From positions 310,001 through 374,000 of the forward strand of contig NZ_FMYY01000002.1 in NCBI RefSeq assembly GCF_900101595.1: 64,000 nucleotides of DNA, written 5' to 3'. The stretch's first letter is position 1. Every line of letters begins with the position of its first letter. Position numbers and translations under genes: made by a program. The DNA is from Paenibacillus sp. cl123. Lineage in GTDB: Bacteria; Bacillota; Bacilli; Paenibacillales; NBRC-103111. This document shows, in pieces, positions 17,229 to 25,820 of this stretch. The notes below the pieces were generated by a model. It worked only from the letters and a program-made list of their open reading frames with translations. It was not told where the DNA came from and searched no databases.

Positions 17229-18259
17229 GCGGTGCCGTCTTTGTCGGAACCTCCAACCGGGGGTTCGCCCAGCAGGCCCAGGAGGAGCTGAAGCGGCTGC
17301 TCGGCCCGTCCGTTCGCTTCGGATGGCTATCGCCCGGGGAGACGTTTCGGATTCAGTCGCCGCTTGGGCGCGAGGAAACGATTGCCGCCGTGCTTGAGCA
17401 GGAGCCGGCATTTCTCAGGCATATGTTTCCGGCCGATGCCGAGCGCGAATGGAGCGGTACGGCAGAGGAAGCGGTTGGCGCTGTCTGCGAGCTGATCGGG
17501 GAGAAGCGGTCCGCGTTGAAGGACCGTACGACGATCGCCGTTCAGATCCGCCGCCCGGAAGCGGAGCAGGATATCGCCTCGCCTGCCGCGCTCAAGGCCG
17601 AGCTTGACGTGCTTCTGGAGCAGGAATACGGCATGCAGGCCGTTGTCCGGCAGTCGGACTGGATATTGTCCGTCTACATGACCCGCGGCAGTCTGTATGT
17701 CGGGCTGACAAAACCTGAGCAGAATTTGTCCGACTGGCCGGGAGGAGCGATCCGCTTCCGCAAGGAGGAAGGCCAGGTGTCCCGGGCCAAATTCAAGCTG
17801 CTGGAGGCGGAGCAGGCTTTCGGCCTTGATTTTCACAGCTACCGGGAGGCTTTGGATATCGGGGCGGCGCCGGGCGGCTGGACCAGCTTGCTGCTGGAAC
17901 GTGGCCTGGACGTGACGGCCGTGGACCCGGCCAAGCTGGACCCTGCGCTGCTGCGCCATCCTCGTCTGACGTATCTGGCCAAAAAAGCCGATGAGGTGAA
18001 GTTCGATGCAGGCCGATTCGATCTGCTCGTCTGCGATATGAGCTGGAGCCACCGGCAGATGGCCAAGCTTGTTCTTCAACTGGCCGATGCGGTGCAGTCC
18101 GGGGGGACGGCGATCATTACCGTCAAGCTCATGCACAAAAAAGCGTTCCAGTCGATCCGGGAAGTGACGGAGGATTTGGCTGGCGCATTCACTCTGCAGA
18201 AGGCGAAGCAGCTGTTCCATAACCGGGATGAGCTTACGCTGTTTTTCCTCAAGGCATAA
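17225..18259 (+). CDS. RlmM/FtsJ-type RNA methyltransferase
   Basis: 344 residues. The N-terminal half resembles a THUMP-like RNA-binding region. The C-terminal Rossmann domain has the S-adenosylmethionine motif DIGAAPGGWTS, followed by DVTAVDPAKLD, LLVCDMSW and a catalytic-type Lys in ITVKLMHKK, as in FtsJ/RlmM 2'-O-methyltransferases. The likely substrate is 23S rRNA by analogy with RlmM, but the position is not shown. The start is fixed by the 4-bp overlap with the ATPase gene; a longer reading into that gene is a shadow frame. Confidence 0.8.
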   Translation: MSGAVFVGTSNRGFAQQAQEELKRLLGPSVRFGWLSPGETFRIQSPLGREETIAAVLEQEPAFLRHMFPADAEREWSGTAEEAVGAVCELIGEKRSALKDRTTIAVQIRRPEAEQDIASPAALKAELDVLLEQEYGMQAVVRQSDWILSVYMTRGSLYVGLTKPEQNLSDWPGGAIRFRKEEGQVSRAKFKLLEAEQAFGLDFHSYREALDIGAAPGGWTSLLLERGLDVTAVDPAKLDPALLRHPRLTYLAKKADEVKFDAGRFDLLVCDMSWSHRQMAKLVLQLADAVQSGGTAIITVKLMHKKAFQSIREVTEDLAGAFTLQKAKQLFHNRDELTLFFLKA

Positions 18260-18297
18260 GCTCGCCAAGCCGCGACTTGCGATGAAAGGAGGCTGCT

Positions 18298-18918
18298 ATG
18301 TCGCAGCAGTATTGGGACGACATTTTTGCCGGCAAGACGGCAGAAAGCCTGCGGTATGACTTATGGCTGGAGCCTTACCTGGAGCAGCTTCGTCAGGATG
18401 CCGAACGGCCGGTGCTCGATCTGGGCTGCGGGGCCGGCAACAATGCGCTGTATTTGTACGAGCGCGGCATCCCGGTTATCGCCTGCGACCGCTCCGCCGA
18501 GGCGCTGAAGCGGGTGAGGGAACGGCTGCCGAAAGTCCCGGTTGTCCAGCTTGACTTGCTGGAGCCGCTTCCCTTCGGGGATGCCCATGCTGCGGCGGTT
18601 GTAGCCGACCTGAGCCTGCATTATTTTCACTGGGCCGATACAGTCCGCATACTTCAGGAAATCCGGCGCGTTCTGAAGCCCGGAGGCTGGCTGCTGTGCC
18701 GGGTCAATTCGCTGCGGGATACGGAATATGGAGCGGGGCAAGGGCTGGAGCTAGAGCCGGGTCTTTATGAGCAGGACGGAAGATTGAAGCGTTTTTTTGA
18801 GCGGGAGCAGCTTGAAGCATTGTTCGGCCGCTGGCATATAAGCCTGCTGGAGGAATGTCCCATGCCGCGTTATGACCGGCCGAAGATAGCGTGGACGGCG
18901 GCGGTCCAGCGGGATTGA
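18298..18918 (+). CDS. Class I SAM-dependent methyltransferase
   Basis: 206 residues with motif I VLDLGCGAGNNALYL, an acidic motif II (VIACDRSAEAL), DLSLHYFHW and the LKPGGWLLCRVNS post-motif, so a small-molecule-type methyltransferase. The overall look recalls TehB-like enzymes, but the substrate cannot be assigned. It has an AAAGGAGG site and follows the RlmM-like gene after 38 bp, at the end of the run. Confidence 0.82.
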   Translation: MSQQYWDDIFAGKTAESLRYDLWLEPYLEQLRQDAERPVLDLGCGAGNNALYLYERGIPVIACDRSAEALKRVRERLPKVPVVQLDLLEPLPFGDAHAAAVVADLSLHYFHWADTVRILQEIRRVLKPGGWLLCRVNSLRDTEYGAGQGLELEPGLYEQDGRLKRFFEREQLEALFGRWHISLLEECPMPRYDRPKIAWTAAVQRD

Positions 18919-19030
18919 GGCGGGGAGCAGACGGGAATGGCGCCGGTGAATATGACGATCCGCGTGCATTTGTCCCGTCTGACGCGTCTAAACACGTCTA
19001 ATTCGAAGCGGAAAGGAGCCGGTCGGGCCT

Positions 19031-19351
19031 ATGTGGACAAATTGGACTGCAAGCTGGGTGATTGCCGGAATCGTTGCTGCGGGAATAGCGGCATGGATGC
19101 TGGTTAAGGTCGGCCGTAAGGTCCGAGACAAGGCGGAAGCGAACAAGGTCATCAAGATGAGCTTGTACAAAGCGCGGTCAGGCCGCTCCGGGAAGTCCGC
19201 TAAGGAGATGAAAGGGAATAAAAAAACATGCTCCTTTTGCAAAAAGAAAAGCGGACGACTGGCCTTTTATGCGAATGAAACGGGACAGGTCATCGGGGTA
19301 TGCGATGCCTGCAGGCCCCAGGCTGAGCGAAGAATGCTGAACAGGCTGTAA
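19031..19351 (+). CDS. Small membrane-anchored zinc-ribbon-like protein
   Basis: 106 residues: an N-terminal transmembrane helix (about residues 8-26), a Lys/Arg-rich linker, then two CxxC pairs (CSFC and CDAC) separated by about 25 residues, as in a zinc ribbon. No named family is recognised. Its AAAGGAG site lies about 11 nt upstream of the ATG. It stands alone and is expected to sit at the inner face of the membrane. Confidence 0.6.
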   Translation: MWTNWTASWVIAGIVAAGIAAWMLVKVGRKVRDKAEANKVIKMSLYKARSGRSGKSAKEMKGNKKTCSFCKKKSGRLAFYANETGQVIGVCDACRPQAERRMLNRL

Positions 19352-19481
19352 ACGGAACGAAGCATGCGAGACGGAAGGCTTGATGACCGGATTTCTTCTT
19401 GTCGTGTTTTTACAAGACAGCTTCCGTTAAGAAGGCTATGCTGACAAAGTAGATGTCCAACTCCCATGCTGAGGTGAATAT

Positions 19482-19784
19482 ATGAGCAGATATGGTATGA
19501 ATGTAAAATTTACGGCGCAGCCAGGGCAACGAGAAGCTTTGGCGGACATTTTGCTGGAAGCGGCGGAGCTCGCGCGCCCGGATCGGGACTGCGAGCTGTA
19601 TATCGTGCATGTATCGGACACGGAGCCTGACACGATATGGGTCAACGAGGTTTGGAGCAGCAAAGACGCGCATGATGCCGCTCTGGCCCTGGAAGAAACA
19701 AGAGCTTCGATCCAGCGCGCGATGCCTCTCATCGCGGGGGTGGAGGCGATCTCGCTCCTGCCGCTGGGAGGCAAGGGGTTATAG
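19482..19784 (+). CDS. Antibiotic biosynthesis monooxygenase (ABM)-fold protein
   Basis: 100-residue dimeric ferredoxin-like ABM-domain protein, the family of putative quinol monooxygenases (YgiN-like). The typical pattern is visible: GMNVKFTAQPGQREAL, then LYIVHVSDTEPDTIWVNEVW and the helix after it. The ATG is preceded by GAGGTGA. The substrate cannot be told from sequence. The Tad operon promoter begins just downstream. Confidence 0.75.
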   Translation: MSRYGMNVKFTAQPGQREALADILLEAAELARPDRDCELYIVHVSDTEPDTIWVNEVWSSKDAHDAALALEETRASIQRAMPLIAGVEAISLLPLGGKGL

Positions 19785-19819
19785 AGCGCTCAAGTGACTC
19801 GGTCCGTTAGTATACACGC

Positions 19820-19848
19820 TTGAAATTTTCCAGATTCTCGTATATAAT
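19820..19848 (+). promoter_or_regulatory. Tad operon promoter (SigA type)
   Basis: TTGAAA (19820-19825), 17 bp, then TATAAT (19843-19848). This is near-consensus and lies about 118 bp upstream of the cpaE start, leaving a leader of roughly 110 nt. Confidence 0.75.
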
Positions 19849-19891
19849 CCAAGTCATAGCTTAAATGAAGTTCTATGAATGAGGTCAGCGG

Positions 19892-19940
19892 AAGCACCGT
19901 TGCCCGAGACAACAGTCTCGGCAGCGCGTGCTTTTTTTGC
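19892..19940 (+). terminator. Leader hairpin with T-run in the Tad 5' UTR (possible attenuator)
   Basis: Between the Tad promoter and cpaE lies an imperfect long hairpin: GCACCGTTGCCCGAGAC pairs with GTCTCGGCAGCGCGTGC across a 4-nt AACA loop. It is followed directly by seven Ts, so it has the form of an intrinsic terminator inside the leader of the operon. Expression of the pilus genes would then require read-through or anti-termination. Confidence 0.65.
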
Positions 19941-19966
19941 GTTTCGGGACAAGGGAGGGGTATGGG

Positions 19967-21127
19967 ATGATGAGCCGGCTTCAGCTGGCGCTGCTGGATT
20001 CCGACCCGTATTTCGGAGAGATGCTGTCCGCGTACATAAGGTCGTCCGAGTTTGCGCCGCGTTTTGATTTGCAGCGGTTTACGAGCCGCGAGGAAGGTTT
20101 TGCTTACTTGTCCGGGTCGAAGGAGCCTGTGATCGCGTTGATTCATGAATCATGGCTTCCGCCGCCGGATGAGGTATTCGCCAGAAGGACCGGCTGCATG
20201 CTGATTGTCAGCGAAACGGAACGGATGGGCGGCGTACTGGAGTTTCCGGTCCTGTTCAAATATCAGCCGCTGAATCGGATGCTGGCTATGGCAGCTGCGC
20301 ATTATCACGAATTTTGTGCGGAGATGCCCTTGTACAGCGACTCGGCGGGAGCGGCGCAGATTATCGCCGTATACTCGGCGATAGGAGGCAGCGGGAAGAC
20401 CGTCACAGCCGTTCATCTGGCCGCCCATCTCGCCGCTCAAGGGGAGCGGGTGCTTTGCTTTTCGCTTGAGCGCCTGCCCTCGTATGCGTGGTATGAAGGA
20501 CCGGCTGATCAAGTCGAGCCGGATGACACATTTTCACGGCTGCTGTATTATGCGAGATCAAGACCGGAGCTGCTGCCGGCCAAGCTGGAACAAGCCAAGT
20601 ACCGGCATACGCTGGGACGATTTGACGGTCTTCGTCCTCTCCGGGAAGTCGGCGAATGGATGGAACTGAAGCCTTCGGACATCAAGGCGCTGCTGCAGGC
20701 GGCCGGACAATCCGGATTGTATGACCGAATCATCGTGGATTCGGATTCGTCCGACGCTTCCGCACAGCTCGAGCTGCTGCGGCAAGCCGATCTGGTGCTG
20801 TGGCCGATAGCCGATGACTGCGTACAGCTCAGAAAAACTAGCGATTGGATGGAAGCCCAGCGCAAGCGCAACGGGGAGGAGGCGAGGAGGCTGCTGGATA
20901 AGCTCAGGTTTCTGCACAATCGGAACACGGGGGAGCGGCGCAATGATTTTACGGCATATTCCATTACCGTCAGCGGCCAGCTGCCCTATGTGCCGGAGTG
21001 GAAGTGCGTGGCACGGGTCGAAGAGATGCTGATCCGCGGTTTCGCCGATGATGCTGCCGCTCTGGTGAAGGGAGGCGGGGCGGTTGAACGAAGAGCGGCA
21101 GTGGATGGAGCTGCGGGCCGAGCTTAA
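19967..21127 (+). CDS. cpaE: CpaE/TadZ-type Tad pilus localisation ATPase
   Basis: 386 residues: an N-terminal receiver-like domain (LALLDSDPYFGEMLSAYI) and a MinD/ParA-type ATPase whose P-loop reads YSAIGGSGKTVTAVHLA (deviant Walker A, about residue 140). In Tad systems TadZ/CpaE places the assembly machine at the pole or membrane. The ATG at 19967 follows AAGGGAGGGG. The gene overlaps cpaF by 44 bp. Confidence 0.85.
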   Translation: MMSRLQLALLDSDPYFGEMLSAYIRSSEFAPRFDLQRFTSREEGFAYLSGSKEPVIALIHESWLPPPDEVFARRTGCMLIVSETERMGGVLEFPVLFKYQPLNRMLAMAAAHYHEFCAEMPLYSDSAGAAQIIAVYSAIGGSGKTVTAVHLAAHLAAQGERVLCFSLERLPSYAWYEGPADQVEPDDTFSRLLYYARSRPELLPAKLEQAKYRHTLGRFDGLRPLREVGEWMELKPSDIKALLQAAGQSGLYDRIIVDSDSSDASAQLELLRQADLVLWPIADDCVQLRKTSDWMEAQRKRNGEEARRLLDKLRFLHNRNTGERRNDFTAYSITVSGQLPYVPEWKCVARVEEMLIRGFADDAAALVKGGGAVERRAAVDGAAGRA

Positions 21128-22322
21128 GCGCATCGTTCAGGAGCGGATAGATTACGGCAGTACGCTGACGGATGATCAGCTGCTCGATCTGATCGAAGCG
21201 GAGGTGTTCGCCCGCTCCAGCCGTAGCCGCTTGACGGCCGGAAGGATGGACCGGCTCGTCCGGGATATTTTTCACTCGTTCCGCGGATTGGACGTCATCC
21301 AGCCGCTGGTTGATGATCCCGACATCACCGAGATTATGGTCAATTCCCATGATCGCATCTTCGTGGAGAAAGCGGGACGTGTAACGGAAACCGGCCTTGC
21401 CTTCGAAAGCCGGGAGAAGCTGGAGGATACGATTCAGGCTGTCGTCGGACGCGTTAACCGTATCGTCAATGAATCGAGTCCGGTCGTCGATGCCAGGCTT
21501 CCGGACGGATCGCGCGTGCATGTGGTGCTTCCTCCGATCGCTTTGGACGGGCCGACCATGACGATTCGCAAATTCCCGGCAGATCCCATGAGCCTCGAGG
21601 AACTGCAGCGCAGGCAGGCGATAACCCCGGAGGCGGCCGCTTATTTGATCCGTCTGGTGAAAGACAAATCCAACATTTTCATTAGCGGAGGCACCGGCTC
21701 CGGCAAAACGACGTTCCTGAACGCGTTGTCCCAGCATATTCCTGACGATGAGCGGATTATCACGATCGAGGATTCTGCGGAGCTTCAGATCCGGGGCGTG
21801 CCGAATCTGGTCAGGCTGGAAACCCGCAACGCGAATACGGAAGGGCGCGGCGAAATTCCCATCCGCGCGCTGATCCGCGCTTCGCTTCGAATGCGGCCGA
21901 ACCGGATCATCGTCGGCGAAGTGCGCGGAGCGGAGGCGCTGGACATGCTGGCCGCCATGAACACTGGGCATGAGGGGAGCTTGTCGACGGGGCACAGCAA
22001 TTCGACGGCCGATATGCTCAGCCGGCTGGAGACGATGGTGCTCAGCGGAGCGTCGCTCCCCTTGGATGTCGTGCGCAAGCAGATTGCCTCGGCGCTCGAT
22101 GTTATGGTGCATCTCCAGCGGCTTCGCGACCGGAGCCGGCGCGTGACGGAGATCAGCGAGGTCGCGGGCATCTCGGGAGGGGAGGTGATGCTGCGGCCGG
22201 TGTTCCGGTTCGTGGAGCGAGGGGAAGCTCCGGACGGCCGGGTGATCGGCCGCTTGGAAGACGTGCGGGACGAGCCGCTTGCTTTTGTTTCGGGCAAGAG
22301 GACGGCAGGCGGTGCGGGATGA
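21084..22322 (+). CDS. cpaF: CpaF/TadA-type secretion ATPase
   Basis: 412-residue hexameric ATPase that powers Flp pilus assembly. It has Walker A GGTGSGKTTFL (about 202-212), Walker B-type MRPNRIIVGEVRG, the Asp and His boxes, and the family block AMNTGHEGSLSTGHSNS. The TTG start at 21084 has a GGAGGCGGGG site and lies inside cpaE. A decayed copy of the AMNTGHEGS region of another cpaF is found in the island at 31132. Confidence 0.95.
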   Translation: MNEERQWMELRAELKRIVQERIDYGSTLTDDQLLDLIEAEVFARSSRSRLTAGRMDRLVRDIFHSFRGLDVIQPLVDDPDITEIMVNSHDRIFVEKAGRVTETGLAFESREKLEDTIQAVVGRVNRIVNESSPVVDARLPDGSRVHVVLPPIALDGPTMTIRKFPADPMSLEELQRRQAITPEAAAYLIRLVKDKSNIFISGGTGSGKTTFLNALSQHIPDDERIITIEDSAELQIRGVPNLVRLETRNANTEGRGEIPIRALIRASLRMRPNRIIVGEVRGAEALDMLAAMNTGHEGSLSTGHSNSTADMLSRLETMVLSGASLPLDVVRKQIASALDVMVHLQRLRDRSRRVTEISEVAGISGGEVMLRPVFRFVERGEAPDGRVIGRLEDVRDEPLAFVSGKRTAGGAG

Positions 22323-22364
22323 TAGCGGGATGCAAATAAAATCATGCGCAGAAGGGGGACATGC

Positions 22365-23216
22365 ATGAAAGCTGGACAATGGGCTGGATGGAAGGGAGCG
22401 GGCGAGCGACTGTCGGCCCTCCGGCAGAAGATCGGATGGAGACGGGGCGTCTCCAGGTTCAAGCCGGCGGCGCAGCTGACCGATTATGGTCAGCTGGAGC
22501 TGAGCTCAAGCCAGCGGTGGCTGGCGATCGGAGCAGGAGCTTTGCTTAGCGGAGCGCTGGCTTGGGTGTTTTACCGTCATCCGTTTGCCGTGCTGCTGCT
22601 TGCGTTTGCGGGGCTGCTATGTCCTGACTTGCTGCGGAGATATTTGCTGGAACGCCGGACAGCGCAGCTCAAGATTCAGTTCAAGCAGCTGCTGTCGGCC
22701 GTCTCGACCTCGCTGGGCGCCGGCAAGTCGATAGAGACGGCTTTTCGCGACGCGATGCAGGATTTGCGCCTGCTTTATCCGGACTCCACGACGATGATCA
22801 TCCGTGAGCTGGAGATTATCGGTCACCGGCTGGATAACGGGGAGAGCATCGAATCGGCGCTGCTCGGATTCGCGCAGAGAGCAGGCCTGAGCGAGATCGG
22901 CCAGTTCGCCGATGTGTTCGTCATCTGCAAACGGACCGGTGGCAATCTGGTGCAGGTGGTGCGAAGAACATCGATGCTGATTCAGGAGAAGCTGGATATC
23001 GAGCAGGACTTGTCTGTCGCCTTGGCGCAAAAGAAGCTCGAGTCCAGGCTGCTGTCTGCCGCGCCGGTCGCATTTGTGGGCATGATGGCTTGGACGGCGC
23101 CGGATTATATGGAGCCGCTCTATGAGGGCGGCGGGCGTTTCGTCATGACGGCGGCCTTGCTGGCGCTTGGACTGAGCACTGCCTGGATCAGGCGAATTAT
23201 GAATATAAGGGTGTGA
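22365..23216 (+). CDS. tadB: TadB-type inner-membrane platform protein
   Basis: 283-residue type II secretion F-domain protein. It has two N-terminal hydrophobic segments (about residues 45-85), the cytoplasmic LKIQFKQLLSAVSTSLGAGKSIETAF motif of the family, and a C-terminal transmembrane pair. With TadC it forms the membrane platform on which CpaF acts. The start at 22365 follows GAAGGGGG. Confidence 0.88.
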   Translation: MKAGQWAGWKGAGERLSALRQKIGWRRGVSRFKPAAQLTDYGQLELSSSQRWLAIGAGALLSGALAWVFYRHPFAVLLLAFAGLLCPDLLRRYLLERRTAQLKIQFKQLLSAVSTSLGAGKSIETAFRDAMQDLRLLYPDSTTMIIRELEIIGHRLDNGESIESALLGFAQRAGLSEIGQFADVFVICKRTGGNLVQVVRRTSMLIQEKLDIEQDLSVALAQKKLESRLLSAAPVAFVGMMAWTAPDYMEPLYEGGGRFVMTAALLALGLSTAWIRRIMNIRV

Positions 23217-23220
23217 GAGG

Positions 23221-24102
23221 TTGGCTTGGATGCTCGCTTTGATGCTGCTGCAGGCGATTGCAGTACCGACGCTGGCGGTTAGAACGCATCGCGGCTATGC
23301 TCCGTGGCTGAAGGAGGAATGGGGGCTGGAAACTCGCGATGCGCTGTATTGGCTGGGGGCAGCTGCGCTCTTTGCCATGGAGCGGCTGCAGCTGTCCGAC
23401 AGGCTTAGCGAGCCGCTGCACAAGGTGCATCAGATTATGGCCGGTCTGCATGGGGCTCGAGCGGCTTTGGCTCGTACGCGCTGGTTTACGGTGAGATCGC
23501 TGCTGTCCATGTGGGGATGTTTGGCCTTCTTCACTGCGGCCGGCGCTCTGATGGACGGCGAACCCGAAATGCTTGTTTATGGCGTATTGTGCGCCGCTGC
23601 CGCTCCCCTCGTGCTCTACAAGCAGGAGCAGGCCAAGCTGCTGCGCAAAAAACGGGCGATGCTGATTGAACTTCCCGAGGTGCTGAATCAGCTGATGCTG
23701 CTGGTTGGCGCGGGCGAAACGGTGCAGCAGGCGATGATTCGCATCGCAGAGCATGCCGGTGTCGGCGGAGCGGATAATCCGCTCCGCCAGGAGCTGAGCG
23801 AGACGGCCGGCGCGCTTCGGATGAACGCCTCTTTCACCAAGGCGATGGAGGAGTTTAGCAAACGGTGCGCGCTGCAGGAGACAACGTTATTTACGACGAC
23901 GCTGCTGCTGAACTACAGACGCGGAGGGGATGAAATGCTTGTCTCGCTGCGCGAGCTGTCGATGACGCTGTGGGATAAGCGCAAGGCGCTCGCCAAGACG
24001 CTCGGCGAGGAGGCTTCGTCCAAGCTGGTGTTTCCGATGGTGCTGATTTTCTTTGTCGTTATGGTGATTGTGGCTGTCCCTGCGCTGCTGCTGGCGGGTT
24101 GA
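23221..24102 (+). CDS. tadC: TadC-type inner-membrane platform protein
   Basis: 293-residue F-domain protein with IELPEVLNQLMLLVGAGETVQQAM, the same fold as TadB, and a C-terminal LVFPMVLIFFVVMVIVAVPALLL transmembrane segment. Two starts are possible: TTG at 23221 after AAGGGTG, or ATG at 23230 after GAGAGG; the first is listed. It follows tadB immediately (4 bp). Confidence 0.88.
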   Translation: MAWMLALMLLQAIAVPTLAVRTHRGYAPWLKEEWGLETRDALYWLGAAALFAMERLQLSDRLSEPLHKVHQIMAGLHGARAALARTRWFTVRSLLSMWGCLAFFTAAGALMDGEPEMLVYGVLCAAAAPLVLYKQEQAKLLRKKRAMLIELPEVLNQLMLLVGAGETVQQAMIRIAEHAGVGGADNPLRQELSETAGALRMNASFTKAMEEFSKRCALQETTLFTTTLLLNYRRGGDEMLVSLRELSMTLWDKRKALAKTLGEEASSKLVFPMVLIFFVVMVIVAVPALLLAG

Positions 24103-24192
24103 TGGGAGTTGCGGATTACGGGGTTTGGGGTTGCGAATACGTGATTTCGAGTCAGATTCGGTCAAATAAAGCTAAGAGGAGGACAACGGAAT

Positions 24193-24444
24193 ATGGGCAT
24201 GGTTACCGGCGTGGGCGGAAATATCGCTAGGGATATGAGTATGGGCATGAGTTTAAGTACGGGAATAAGTTCAAGTTCGGGCGCGAGTACAAGTTTGGAC
24301 ATGAGTACAAATGGGCGGCGGCTCCGGCAGGCCTGGCATCGTTTCTGGAAGGAAGAAGACGGCCTCGGAACTCTGGAAATTTTACTGATAATAGCGGTAT
24401 TAATCATTATTGCAATAGCGTTTAGAAAATGGATCATGAATTAA
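24193..24444 (+). CDS. flp: Flp-family type IVb pilin, 3' end replaced by island insertion
   Basis: 83-residue remaining product. A 57-residue leader rich in Met, Ser and Gly ends in KEEDG; after the Gly the mature part begins LGTLEILLIIAVL, with Glu at mature position 5 as required by the Tad prepilin peptidase. The frame now stops at 24444 right after FRKWIMN. Across the island, at 31785, the sequence resumes at the same codons and continues for 35 more residues. Thus the original C-terminus (starting KWMSDLF) has been cut away. The hydrophobic pilin core remains, so the truncated form may or may not assemble. Confidence 0.85.
   Translation: MGMVTGVGGNIARDMSMGMSLSTGISSSSGASTSLDMSTNGRRLRQAWHRFWKEEDGLGTLEILLIIAVLIIIAIAFRKWIMN
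24428..24440 (+). repeat. Left 13-bp direct repeat at island boundary
   Basis: AATGGATCATGAA, identical to 31785-31797. Here it ends the pilin codons WIM. It marks the left junction of the island. Confidence 0.8.
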
Positions 24445-24694
24445 AGAGGATAATAGTGGTAGAGTGGTGCGGGGTTATGTGACTTATATTATCCAATAAT
24501 TACAAATAATATAACCAAATTTATCAAAATGGTAAGTGATTTAATTAATTACGTGACTCTTAGACTTATCAAATATTTTCGAAGAATCTTAAAGTGATTA
24601 TTACTTATGTAAACTTATCCGTTTTCAAAAAATAAAAATAGTATTTGTTAATCAATTTCGTAGAATTCAATACGCAAATATAGGAGATAACTAA

Positions 24695-24895
24695 ATGCTC
24701 AAAATAAATCAAGTGCTTATTTCACCCGTCGATTTTGATAATGCTATGTTTTTCGGTATAAAGATTGGAATATTCCAAGAATCTGAACAAATTGATTATG
24801 TAGGAGTGATAAAGAAACATACTGGAAATAAAGTGTTTTTAAATGAAGGATATTACTTAAAACAGCTATGTGTGTTTAGAGTATTGTCATTGTAA
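24695..24895 (+). CDS. Small hypothetical protein
   Basis: 66 residues (MLKINQVLISPVDFD...), AT-rich codons, with an AGGAGATAACTAA stretch before the ATG. No family is recognised. The pattern of alternating hydrophobic residues suggests a small beta-rich protein. It stands alone in the AT-rich left part of the island. Confidence 0.45.
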   Translation: MLKINQVLISPVDFDNAMFFGIKIGIFQESEQIDYVGVIKKHTGNKVFLNEGYYLKQLCVFRVLSL

Positions 24896-25320
24896 TATCA
24901 AAGCGGGCATCCGTGCAACTTGAGTATTATTGGAATTGTCTTATTAGTTAAGCGAAATTTTATATGCTGAAAATAAATTTGCAGGACTTCTATTATTTGT
25001 AGAAATGAAATGAAATAAACACTACACTATAGGACTATAGTTGTAAATATAATGAGAGAATAAATATAATACAGAGCTTCCCATAAGAACCTGAACCGTA
25101 TAACTACTTGACTTCTTAACTTCTATTACTGATTAAGCATAATTAATTCCTCCTATTTATGAAAGTGAATAAATGCAAGTAACAAGAAAGTAACTAGGTA
25201 TAAAATACTATTTATGGTACTATTGTAGTATAACATCAATATTGTATTTTGGGATAGGAAAACTAACATCCTTGAGCATATTAAGGTTATTTTATTATGA
25301 AATGAGGATCAAAATAAATT
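24896..25320. other. AT-rich stretch without a recognised gene
   Basis: 425 bp of very AT-rich DNA. No ORF with a ribosome-binding site, structured RNA or repeat could be supported. The promoter for the next ORF probably lies near its right end. Confidence 0.4.
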
Positions 25321-25584
25321 ATGACTAGACATAATGAAAACATTAATACTCTAAATGAGTTGAATAATCTTGAAATTGGTCAAACAATCGAGGCAAAAGG
25401 GAGATTTCCCCGTAGGATAGAAATTGGATCGAGCCTAAGAACCCTTCATCTTACTGTTTTATCTATAGATCAGTATTCTCAAAGTTGTGTGTTCATTGAT
25501 GGGGAAGGCGAAAAATGGACATCTTTAGATATCTACAATAGGGTTAATGGGGACTCCTCGAGTTGGATTAAGTTCATTAAATGA
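25321..25584 (+). CDS. Small hypothetical protein
   Basis: 87 residues, beta-rich pattern (LEIGQTIEAKGRFPRRIEIG ... LHLTVLSIDQ ... WTSLDIYNRVNG). No family is recognised. A GAGGATC-like site lies about 12 nt upstream. Its stop overlaps the start of a 52-residue ORF by 4 bp (ATGA). Confidence 0.5.
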   Translation: MTRHNENINTLNELNNLEIGQTIEAKGRFPRRIEIGSSLRTLHLTVLSIDQYSQSCVFIDGEGEKWTSLDIYNRVNGDSSSWIKFIK

Positions 25585-25739
25585 CTCTTCAAGGATCAAC
25601 ACGAGTTGCGTTCACTTTAGAAGAGCTTGGAGAACAAATTACAGAAGCTTTTCATGAAATATCGTCTGTTTATTATGGCAAAGTTCATGTTCGTAGGGAC
25701 AAGTTAGTTAAAACCATTCATGGAAATCATGAATTTTGA
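25581..25739 (+). CDS. Very small ORF coupled to the preceding gene
   Basis: A 52-residue frame beginning MTLQGSTRVAFTLEELGEQI and ending in TGA at 25737-25739. It starts in the 4-bp ATGA overlap with the 87-residue ORF, the usual sign of translational coupling. Predicted helical in the middle and basic near the end. No family is recognised; it could be the decayed or short partner of the previous gene. Confidence 0.4.
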   Translation: MTLQGSTRVAFTLEELGEQITEAFHEISSVYYGKVHVRRDKLVKTIHGNHEF

Positions 25740-25820
25740 TTACCCGAGGGATTGATTCGAAGAAAATGAGTTTTTTAATATGTTTTGTATTTAAATTTAT
25801 AGAACTTTGAGGTGGGAAAT

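Noticed and set aside
24193..24444. The short flp product taken as the normal full-length pilin
   Set aside because: The 13-bp repeat and the in-frame 35-codon continuation at 31785, with its stop coupled to tadE, show that the original gene was longer.
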